Source: Streptomyces eurythermus (lineage in GTDB: Bacteria; Actinomycetota; Actinomycetes; Streptomycetales; Streptomycetaceae). Taken from it: a DNA stretch of 64,000 bases. The first letter of the stretch is position 1. Each line of letters starts with the position of its first letter. Positions 24,665-31,745 of the stretch are shown here, in pieces. Below the pieces are notes generated by a model, which was not told the DNA's origin, did no database searches, and saw nothing but the letters and a program-made list of their open reading frames with translations. A program made the position numbers and the translations under genes. The stretch lies in NCBI RefSeq assembly GCF_014649115.1, contig NZ_BMSK01000017.1, positions 1 through 64,000 of the forward strand. Direction: 5' to 3'.

Positions 24665-25963
24665 ATGGCGGACGCGGACTGGGGCGTCCTGGACCTGACC
24701 GACGACCCCGTCCCCGGCGATCCCGCGGAGGTCCAGACCCTGGCACGGCGATTACTGCGCGAGGCGGAGTACGCGCGACAGCAGGCCGACCGCCTCCAGA
24801 AGATCGCCGCTAACCACGCCGACCTGCGGATGGAAGGCGACTACGCGGAACGGTTCCGCACCGTCCTCACCCAACTCCCGGAACTCGCAACCGATTTAGG
24901 GCCGGCCCATGAGAGCTGCGGCAAGGCGCTCGCCACCTACGCCGACTCCCTGGAGCAGGCCAAGCTCGAGTCGCGGATCGCACTGAGCCGGGGCATCGAG
25001 GCAGATGCCCAGTACCGGGCCGCGTTACAGCGCTTCTGCTCGGTGGTGCCGGTCCCCTTCACCGGAAACGGCATCGGGCGCGGCCTGAACGGCCAGAGCG
25101 CCGCCTCGCTCAGCCAGTACCAGCCACTCGAGGTCCGTCAATGGGCCGTCGAGATCGGCGAGTACGCGGGACGGGCCGAGACCGAGCGCCAGAACGCGGC
25201 AGAGCTGGCCCGCCAAGCGGCCCGGACCGCAGCCGTGGCGCAGAAGCAGTGCGCGGCGGCCATACGCGCCGCCATCCCTTCCGAGCACTCGGGAACCGGC
25301 ACCCGCTCGGCTCGAGGCGAAGAGGCCGGAGCCGAGACCGTTGGGCAAGCGCGTGACGCGGGGACCGGTGGCTCCGGTGGCAGCGGCAGCGGCAGCGGCA
25401 GCGGCAGCGGCAAGAACGGTCCGAAGGGATCGGCCGAGCTCGACACTCCGCGCGGCAATGAACCGTTGCCGGAGATGACGCCGGCCGAAAGGAAAGCCCA
25501 CTGGAATCACCTGAAAGAGGTGGAACAGCGGAACCCCGAGGAATTCGACCGACTACAGCGCGATCCGGACAAGAACGGCGGAATTTCCGAGCCGTCGAAG
25601 GACGAAGCCCGCGTTGTGCTGGACCTGCGGGAGCAGGGGCGGCTGCCCGACGACATCCAGCGCCCCTCTTTGAGGGACAGTGGGGATTTCGCATCACCGC
25701 TCACCGGCCGGCACTACGACATCAAGGGTGTCCACTCCGACTGGCCACCGTTCAACAATGTACGGGACAAGTCCCAGCCCTTCCGCGGAGCATACGATCC
25801 GGCGAACAACGCACGGTGGGTCAGCAAGCTCGCCGAGCAGATCAGAACAAAGAATCGCACTGTTATCCTGGACGTCAGGAATGCCGACCAGGCAGCGATC
25901 GACGACCTCAAATCCATCGTCAAGAGGAACGGCTGGGAAGACCATGTCATCTGGTACCCGTAA
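24665..25963 (+). CDS. Modular T7SS effector with CdiA-like putative nuclease C-terminus
   Basis: The 432-residue protein has an N-terminal domain of long helices (about 1-215) that begins WGVLDLTDDPVPGDPAEVQT, the pattern of Streptomyces T7SS-secreted proteins. A Gly/Ser linker (about 236-248) follows. The C-terminal part (about 255-432) contains DFASPLTGRHYDIKG, then RTVILDVRNADQAAIDDL and a final DHVIWYP. This resembles the CdiA-CT/BECR-type tRNA nuclease layout (D/Y/D-x-K core, then ILDVR and a last strand). The toxin assignment is inference from memory of that family. The toxic part is visibly lower in GC than the rest. The next gene overlaps its 3' end, as immunity genes do. Confidence 0.75.
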   Translation: MADADWGVLDLTDDPVPGDPAEVQTLARRLLREAEYARQQADRLQKIAANHADLRMEGDYAERFRTVLTQLPELATDLGPAHESCGKALATYADSLEQAKLESRIALSRGIEADAQYRAALQRFCSVVPVPFTGNGIGRGLNGQSAASLSQYQPLEVRQWAVEIGEYAGRAETERQNAAELARQAARTAAVAQKQCAAAIRAAIPSEHSGTGTRSARGEEAGAETVGQARDAGTGGSGGSGSGSGSGSGKNGPKGSAELDTPRGNEPLPEMTPAERKAHWNHLKEVEQRNPEEFDRLQRDPDKNGGISEPSKDEARVVLDLREQGRLPDDIQRPSLRDSGDFASPLTGRHYDIKGVHSDWPPFNNVRDKSQPFRGAYDPANNARWVSKLAEQIRTKNRTVILDVRNADQAAIDDLKSIVKRNGWEDHVIWYP

Positions 25964-26615
25964 GGCGTGGGCGCCGGCTCGAATGCCTGCGGATCGTACT
26001 GCCGCTCAGCGTCTGCGGGAGTGGGCCGACGCCCAAGAAGGCGGACTGGACGCCGTGGGTCTCGACCTCAGTGGGGCCGACCTCTCCCATGGCGATTTCT
26101 CCGAATCCTGGTTCACGGACGCGAAGCTGACCAAGGCGAAGCTGGTGGCCGCCGAACTGTACCGTTCGGACGCCCAGGGTGCCGATTTCTCCGAAGCCGA
26201 CCTGACGGGAGCATCCCTGGTCCGCGTGACCCTCGACGACGCGATCCTGCGAAACGCGAGGCTCGACGGCGCGAATCTCGTCAAGGCGTCGCTCTATGAC
26301 GTCGACGCGTTCGGCGCGAGTTGCAGAGGAACCCTGTTCCAGGGCTCTTCGCTCCTGGGCGTCGACCTCCGTTCCGCCGATCTGAGCGAAGCCGTCTTCG
26401 ACGAGAACTCATTTCAGGTGAAGCTGGACGAGAACACGAAATTCGAGGGTGCTACGGGATCCGTGTTCGGACCTGTGGTGGTCGTGGGAGAAGACGCTTC
26501 CGCTTCCCGGCAGCTGGCAGGATCCGAGTTGCAGAAGTGGATCAAGGATCGTGGCGGGGAGATCCGGGTCGTGAGCGCCGTCAAAGAAAACCGACCTGAC
26601 CGTCGTTCCCCTTGA
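25944..26615 (+). CDS. Pentapeptide-repeat protein, probable immunity partner
   Basis: The ATG at 25944 overlaps the toxin gene by 20 bp and has GGGAAG upstream; an in-frame ATG at 25983 is an alternative. The 223-residue protein has about 20 pentapeptide repeats at residues 32-155 (ADLSH, ADFSE, ADLTG, ANLVK, ADLSE), which fold into a right-handed beta-helix, followed by a small C-terminal alpha/beta region. Pentapeptide proteins occur as immunity or topoisomerase-protection factors. Overlap with the effector gene makes an antitoxin role the best guess; no direct family evidence supports it. Confidence 0.7.
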   Translation: MSSGTRKAWAPARMPADRTAAQRLREWADAQEGGLDAVGLDLSGADLSHGDFSESWFTDAKLTKAKLVAAELYRSDAQGADFSEADLTGASLVRVTLDDAILRNARLDGANLVKASLYDVDAFGASCRGTLFQGSSLLGVDLRSADLSEAVFDENSFQVKLDENTKFEGATGSVFGPVVVVGEDASASRQLAGSELQKWIKDRGGEIRVVSAVKENRPDRRSP

Positions 26616-26651
26616 ATTCCGCCGCACCACGTTCAGCACCCGAACACCGTC

Positions 26652-26744
26652 CTAGTCCGACACCGTTCCCCCTGGATCGCCGTGCCACTCGGCGTCCAAC
26701 GCCTCGGGAAGCGGATTGACGCTCTCGTCCATCTCCCAGCGCAT
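26652..26744 (-). pseudogene. Fragment of a second copy of the neighbouring immunity-like gene
   Basis: Read leftward from the ATG at 26744, the 30-residue peptide starts MRWEMDESVNPLPEAL and continues GDPGGTV before a stop at 26652. The neighbouring protein (26755-27345) contains MRWELDEQATPLPAEL and GDPSGTL at matching spacing. The rest of the second copy is absent. It marks a past duplication or recombination of the cassette. Confidence 0.7.
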
Positions 26745-26754
26745 CGTCCGAACT

Positions 26755-27345
26755 CTAGAACCCCATGGGATCCCGGTGGGGAGTCGCCGTCGGGTCGCTC
26801 GACCACACCAGGCGCAGCTCCACGGAGCTCGGCGGGGCCGCCTCCTCGATCAGACGCGCCGCCCAGGCGTTCCAGTACACGTACGTGCGGTTCTCGGGCA
26901 GCCGGAACGCAGGGACATCCACCGGCACCCGGTCCTCGTGGAATACCGCCTGCCGGATCTTCCCGGTCAGCTCGGGCGCGGAGGACCGGGCCTCGTCCAG
27001 GCAGTCGGCGACGGTCGTGGGGACATAGGCCGTGCACGTACCGGCGGGCAGCCCGGGAACGTTCACCGGAATGAAATGCCCGGTCCCGGCGAACCGGTCG
27101 CGCACGGCCTTCAAGAGAGTGGCGCCCAGGATCGGGGCCGCCGGGTTCGCGGTAGGGAACTCGGACAGCGTCCCCGAAGGATCCCCCTGCAAGGAACCCG
27201 GGAGCTCCGCGGGCAGCGGTGTGGCTTGCTCATCCAGTTCCCAGCGCATGATCTCGTCGCTCTCCAGCAGCGCGCCCCGGAAGTCGTCGTGAAAGCGCGG
27301 CACGAGGCGGTACACCTCGATGGGAGCGGTCATCGGGTCAGTCAT
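26755..27345 (-). CDS. Hypothetical protein, likely orphan immunity protein
   Basis: I use the ATG at 27345, with GGACGG upstream, rather than a TTG four codons earlier. The 196-residue soluble protein has no signal or membrane segment and no family I can name. Visible features are IEVYRLVPRFHDDFRG at the N-terminus and VPAFRLPENRTYVYWNAWA near residue 160, the style of Streptomyces polymorphic-toxin immunity proteins. It follows the truncated toxin N-terminus at 27370 by 24 bp, and a fragment of a second copy lies downstream, which supports an immunity role. Confidence 0.6.
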   Translation of the reverse strand: MTDPMTAPIEVYRLVPRFHDDFRGALLESDEIMRWELDEQATPLPAELPGSLQGDPSGTLSEFPTANPAAPILGATLLKAVRDRFAGTGHFIPVNVPGLPAGTCTAYVPTTVADCLDEARSSAPELTGKIRQAVFHEDRVPVDVPAFRLPENRTYVYWNAWAARLIEEAAPPSSVELRLVWSSDPTATPHRDPMGF

Positions 27346-27369
27346 GGTGCCGTCCAATACGCCGTCGAA

Positions 27370-27663
27370 TCAGGAGCGCCATTGCGGAGCGAGCCCGATC
27401 GACAGGCCCACCGACCCGGCCATGACGGCCAGTTCGGCCTCGGCCTTGGTCTTCATCCAGAAAATGATCTCGGCGAGGGCGTCACACGCGTCCGCGAACA
27501 ACCGGGCCCCCTCGAACTGATCGGCGAAGTCCCGCATGGCATCCGCCATCTCGCGGTAGTCGTCCTCGTCGACGTTCGGGAAGTTGATGCCTATGAAACC
27601 CAGGACCTCGTCCAGCCGGCCCAGGATCGTGTGACCCACCCTCGCCCAACCCCCACCAAGCAC
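27370..27663 (-). CDS. Internally deleted and truncated N-terminus of a polymorphic toxin
   Basis: The 97-residue frame begins at a GTG and contains LGFIGINFPNVDEDDYREMA, followed by AMRDFADQFEG, the conserved start of large WXG100/RHS-type polymorphic toxins in Streptomyces. After residue 52 it jumps to FADACDALAEIIFWMKTKAE, which in full-length relatives lies much further on. It then stops before the core and toxin domains. The loss is in frame, so a short helical protein could still be made, but a toxic function is not expected. Confidence 0.65.
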   Translation of the reverse strand: MLGGGWARVGHTILGRLDEVLGFIGINFPNVDEDDYREMADAMRDFADQFEGARLFADACDALAEIIFWMKTKAEAELAVMAGSVGLSIGLAPQWRS

Positions 27664-27889
27664 AGCGGTTCACTCAGCACGCCAATACGAACAATGACGC
27701 GAGTGTGTGAACGTCAGTTCCTGAACTGGTGAGGGTACCGCCCGGCGCCAACGAGGACCGTTGGTCAGGCTCTTCGAACGGTCCGCACCCGCGGCCGGGC
27801 CGGCAGCGGCCGGCCACGGGTGACTTCTCCGCCCACCGGAACGAGGGCATGCGAGCCGAACCCCGCCTCCGGGCTGTCGGCCCTTTCGC

Positions 27890-29434
27890 TCATGTCGTCG
27901 CGTCCACGGCCCGGTCGTCCAGCGGGTCGGGCAGGGGCAGCAGGATGCGGAAGGTGCAGCCCTGGCCGGGGGCGGTGTCGAGGGTGAGGCGGCCGGCGTG
28001 CGCGGTGACGAGGGCGTGGGCGATGGCGAGGCCGAGGCCGGAACCGCCGGTGGCACGGGTGCGGGAGTCGTCGGTGCGGTAGAAGCGGTCGAAGACGTGG
28101 GCACGTTCGGTGGCGGTGAGGCCGGGGCCCTGGTCGGCGACCTCCAGGACCGCGTGCCGGCCGACGGTGCCGACGCCGATACGGATGGGGGTGCCGGGAG
28201 GGGTGTGGGTGACGGCGTTGCCGATGAGGTTGGTGACGACCTGTCGGAGTCGGGCCTCGTCGGCGTGTGCCGGAGCGGTGGCGGGCTTTCCGCCGCCGGG
28301 TCCGGTCAGGGTCACCGGGCGCGTGGCGTCCAGGGCCTGGACGTCATGGAGGGCGTCGGCGGCGAGGGTGCGCAGGTCCATGGGGGCGAGGTCGAGGGCG
28401 AAAGCCGGCTCTCGGTTGGTACCCGGGCCCTCGGTGTCCTCGTCCAGGCGGGCGAGGAGGAACATCTCCTCGACGAGGCGGGTGAGGCGTGCGGATTCCT
28501 CGGCGATGCGGCTCATCGTCTGGTCGACGTCCTCGCGGGTGGGCATGGCGCCCATGCGGTACAGGTCGGTGTAACCCTTGATGCCGACGAGCGGTGTCCG
28601 CAGTTCGTGGCTGGCGTCGGCGAAGAAGCGCCGGGTTCTCGCCTCGGCCTCCGCGCGGGCCCGGAAGGCCGTGTCGATGCGGCCGAGCATCTGGTTGAGG
28701 CAGGCGGTCAGGCGTCCCACCTCGGTGTGCGGGGCGGCCAGTTCCGGAACGCGGTGGGAGTAGTCGCCGGCGGTGATCGCCGTCGCGGTCTCCTCGATCC
28801 GGGTCAGGGGGCGCAGTCCGGAGCGTACGGCGAACCAGCCGGCGACGCCCAGGACCGCGAGCAGCGCCGCGCCTGCCGTCAGGGAGAGGTTGCGGGTCTT
28901 GGTGACGGTCCGGTGCACCTCTTCGAGGGAGGTGGCCACGACGACGCTGCCGTGGAGCGCGGAGCCGTCCGGTGGGAAGACCTGCGCGGGCTGGGTCAGG
29001 GCGATGACCCGCCAGTCGTGCTCGCCGTCGCGCGCGGGGACGGTGAAGGGACGGCCCCGGTGGGCGAGGACGGTGGCACGGTCGAGGCGGGGCAGCTCGG
29101 GGCCGCCGCCCGGGGGTGCGGTGCTGGCGTCGAAGGTCCTGCGGGTGGCGCCGGTGTCGGCCACGTACGTGACGGTCGTGTCGCCGAGCACGCTGAGGGC
29201 GCGCACGCTCGGCGGGGTGCCGGCGCCGGACGGCGGTGCCAGCCGGGCGGCGATCTGTCCGGTCAGGACGAGCCGGTCGTCGACCCGGTCCTGGAGGTAG
29301 CCGCGCAGGGCCGTGGTGACGAGCAGTCCCGTGCCGAGGAGACCGACGGCGACCAGCGCGACGGACAGGCACAGCAGACGGGTGCGCAGCGACATCCGGC
29401 CGAGCCACGCCCCGGGCGGAGGGAAGCGGCTCAC
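27890..29434 (-). CDS. Two-component sensor histidine kinase
   Basis: The GTG at 29434 overlaps the response-regulator stop by four bases (GTGA). The 514-residue protein has a first membrane helix at about 20-42, an extracytoplasmic region to about 170, a second helix near 175-197, then a HAMP domain. The phospho-acceptor motif FFADASHELRTPLVGIKGY is near residue 270. The ATPase domain has NLIGNAVTHTPPGTPI, VADQGPGL and GGSGLGLAI. It probably senses an envelope signal and phosphorylates the adjacent OmpR-type regulator. Confidence 0.93.
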   Translation of the reverse strand: MSRFPPPGAWLGRMSLRTRLLCLSVALVAVGLLGTGLLVTTALRGYLQDRVDDRLVLTGQIAARLAPPSGAGTPPSVRALSVLGDTTVTYVADTGATRRTFDASTAPPGGGPELPRLDRATVLAHRGRPFTVPARDGEHDWRVIALTQPAQVFPPDGSALHGSVVVATSLEEVHRTVTKTRNLSLTAGAALLAVLGVAGWFAVRSGLRPLTRIEETATAITAGDYSHRVPELAAPHTEVGRLTACLNQMLGRIDTAFRARAEAEARTRRFFADASHELRTPLVGIKGYTDLYRMGAMPTREDVDQTMSRIAEESARLTRLVEEMFLLARLDEDTEGPGTNREPAFALDLAPMDLRTLAADALHDVQALDATRPVTLTGPGGGKPATAPAHADEARLRQVVTNLIGNAVTHTPPGTPIRIGVGTVGRHAVLEVADQGPGLTATERAHVFDRFYRTDDSRTRATGGSGLGLAIAHALVTAHAGRLTLDTAPGQGCTFRILLPLPDPLDDRAVDATT

Positions 29435-30171
29435 GGCCGGGGCTCGCGGATGACGTAGCCGACGCCGCGGACGGTGTGGATGAGTTTGGGCCCGTCGGTG
29501 TCGACCTTGCGGCGCAGGTAGCTGATGTAGGTGTCGACGATGCTGGGGTCGCCGCCGAAGTCGTACTCCCACACGCTGTCCAGGATCTGGCTCTTCGACA
29601 TGGTGCGTCCGGCGTTGGCGACCAGGAAGTGCAGGAGGCGGAACTCGGTCGGGGACAGCCGTACGGTCCGCCCCGCCCGGGTGACGTGGTGGCTGTCGGG
29701 TTCGAGCTGCAGATCGCCGACGGTGAGGCGGGCCGGTGACTCGCCCCGGGTGCGGCGCAGTACGGCGTGGATGCGGGCGATCAGCTCCTCCAGGTCGAAG
29801 GGTTTGGTGACGTAGTCGTCGCCGCCGAGACGCAGTCCGTGCAGCCGGTCCTGCCGGTCCTCGCGTGCGGTGACGAAGAGGACCGGCACGTCGCCACCCC
29901 GGCCGGGCAGCGGCGAGCGGGGCTGGGCGCGCAGCCGGCGGATCACCTCGAAGCCGTCCATGTCCGGGAGCATGACGTCCAGGAGGACCAGGTCGGGGGC
30001 GTGCCGTGCGGCCAGGTCGAGGGCTTCCCGGCCGGTGGCGGCTGCGTCGACGTCGAACCCGGCGTAGCGCAGCGCGGTGCGCAGCAGCTCCCTGACGGTG
30101 GGTTCGTCGTCGACGACGAGCAGGTGGTCCGGGCGGCCCGTGGTGCGCGGGGGAGGTGTCAGTGCCGCCAT
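29431..30171 (-). CDS. OmpR/PhoB-type response regulator
   Basis: The 246-residue protein has a receiver domain with acidic pair DDEP near residue 20, phospho-Asp in LLDVMLPDMDG near 62, and YVTKPF near 118. A C-terminal winged helix includes LSPTEFRLLHFLVANAG and VDTYISYLRRKVD. It is translationally coupled to the kinase gene and lies 77 bp downstream of the streptophobe gene. PhoB-type regulators bind tandem direct repeats; an 11-bp direct repeat upstream of the operon's first gene (34006-34026) is a candidate target. Confidence 0.94.
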   Translation of the reverse strand: MAALTPPPRTTGRPDHLLVVDDEPTVRELLRTALRYAGFDVDAAATGREALDLAARHAPDLVLLDVMLPDMDGFEVIRRLRAQPRSPLPGRGGDVPVLFVTAREDRQDRLHGLRLGGDDYVTKPFDLEELIARIHAVLRRTRGESPARLTVGDLQLEPDSHHVTRAGRTVRLSPTEFRLLHFLVANAGRTMSKSQILDSVWEYDFGGDPSIVDTYISYLRRKVDTDGPKLIHTVRGVGYVIREPRP

Positions 30172-30248
30172 GGTCGTGGTTCGCCGCCTTTCCCCGATGC
30201 CACGGGTGCCGCTTCGCGCGGATGTCGCTCAACGCTCTTCTCAGGAGA

Positions 30249-31715
30249 TCACATGGCCTCAGGGGACCGGGTCCGACGTGAGGGCGCGGCGCGTGGACGC
30301 GGTACCGGACGCTCCCGCGGGCGTTCGCGGCGCCGTGCCCGTCGGCCCTGGAGGCGGCTCCCGCCGTACGCGGCGAGGGCGGCCGCGACGAACGCGGTGA
30401 GCGCGGACAGCCGGGGGCTCGTGTCGAGACCGGCGCGCAGGCCGCCCATCTCGCTTCCCATGAGGCTGACGCCGATGCGCAGTGAGCCGCGCGCGAGGTA
30501 GGGGAGCACGAACGTCGCGGCACCGACCGCGATGCCCATGCGCAGGGCGGTGTCGGCGTGGCGGCCCAGGAGGGCGTCGGCGTCCTCCCGCACGGTGCGG
30601 GCCGGGGTGCGGGCGGCGGCGACGTATCCGGCGAGCAGCAGCAGGAGCAGGGTGAGCAGCAGTCCGAGCACCCACAGCGGTACGTCGGCGCCCGCCCAGT
30701 GTCCGAGGTCCACCACACGGTCCCGGTCGGCCGCGCCGTCCTGCTCCCCCGCGCCGAGCATGCCGGCCATCCCTCCGCCCTCGGGCCGCAGCCGCCGCAC
30801 CCCCGCCTCCCAAGAGGTGCCCGCCCCCGTGGTGAGCAGCGCGGCGATCAGGTTGGGACCGGCGAGCAGCAGTGCGCCCGCGGCCTCTGCCGCCCGCTCC
30901 CGGCCGGTCAGCGCCGCGGCCGCGGCGAGTACGGCGACGGCCAGGACGGCGCAGCACAGCACGGCCGCGGTCCCCGTCAGAGCGGACAGGACGGCGTGCC
31001 ACTTCAGCCGCGGCCCGCCGAGGGCGACGGGGCGGGGCAGCGTCGTACGGCGGGCGGCAAGGCAGCCGACCGCGAGGACGGCGACCGCTCCCAGGCAGCC
31101 GAGGAACGCGGTGGTGACGACATCGGTCCGGAAGTCGACCGAGGACAGGCCCGAGGCGAGTCCACCGCCTGCCCCGGCGCCGAACCGGCCGGATCCGGCC
31201 CGTTCACCGATCCTGTCCTTGACGTTCTCCGGCAGCCGGGCCGTGCCCCGCGCCAGGACGGCGCACACCGGGAGGGCCACCGCCGTGATCGCCAGTGCGC
31301 CGCCGCACCGCGCCCACAGCATCGCGGGGGTGGGCCGTGCCCGGCGGCGCAGCGGCCGGAAGAACCCGGCCGCCAGGACGGCCGTGCCCAGGAAGGTCAG
31401 CGTCAGGGGAGTCAGCGCCACCTCGCCGGCCAGCCCGAGACTCAGGCCGCCGCCCCCGCCGAACAGTCCGCCGAGGCTTCCCTCGGCGGACTCGGCGGGC
31501 CCGGCGGCCGACTCCAGGGTGACGCCGCCGCCGACGGCGAGACTCACCAGCACCGGCACCAGCCGGGCAACCGGTGCCACGGCGCCGGCGCCGAGGAGGA
31601 CGAGGGCCGCCCAGGCGGTGGCGCCCATGGTGAGGAGGGCGGCCACGGCGGCGAGGGCGCCTGCGAGAGCGTGACGCCACACGGGGAGGGAGGGGCGGGA
31701 CGGCGGTGCGGACAT
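30249..31715 (-). CDS. Streptophobe-family multi-pass membrane protein
   Basis: The ATG at 31715 follows GAGGAG. The 488-residue protein has about 10 hydrophobic segments separated by Gly/Ala-rich loops, including LGGLFGGGGGLSLGLAGEV near residue 85 and a conserved PNLIAALL near 290. An Arg-rich cytoplasmic tail ends the protein. It matches the Streptomyces-specific streptophobe family, whose function is unknown. It lies between an MmpL-type transporter and a two-component system on one strand, so it may take part in the same envelope process. Confidence 0.82.
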   Translation of the reverse strand: MSAPPSRPSLPVWRHALAGALAAVAALLTMGATAWAALVLLGAGAVAPVARLVPVLVSLAVGGGVTLESAAGPAESAEGSLGGLFGGGGGLSLGLAGEVALTPLTLTFLGTAVLAAGFFRPLRRRARPTPAMLWARCGGALAITAVALPVCAVLARGTARLPENVKDRIGERAGSGRFGAGAGGGLASGLSSVDFRTDVVTTAFLGCLGAVAVLAVGCLAARRTTLPRPVALGGPRLKWHAVLSALTGTAAVLCCAVLAVAVLAAAAALTGRERAAEAAGALLLAGPNLIAALLTTGAGTSWEAGVRRLRPEGGGMAGMLGAGEQDGAADRDRVVDLGHWAGADVPLWVLGLLLTLLLLLLAGYVAAARTPARTVREDADALLGRHADTALRMGIAVGAATFVLPYLARGSLRIGVSLMGSEMGGLRAGLDTSPRLSALTAFVAAALAAYGGSRLQGRRARRRERPRERPVPRPRAAPSRRTRSPEAM

Positions 31716-31745
31716 GAGCGGACTCCTCGGAGCGGGACAAGGGAC

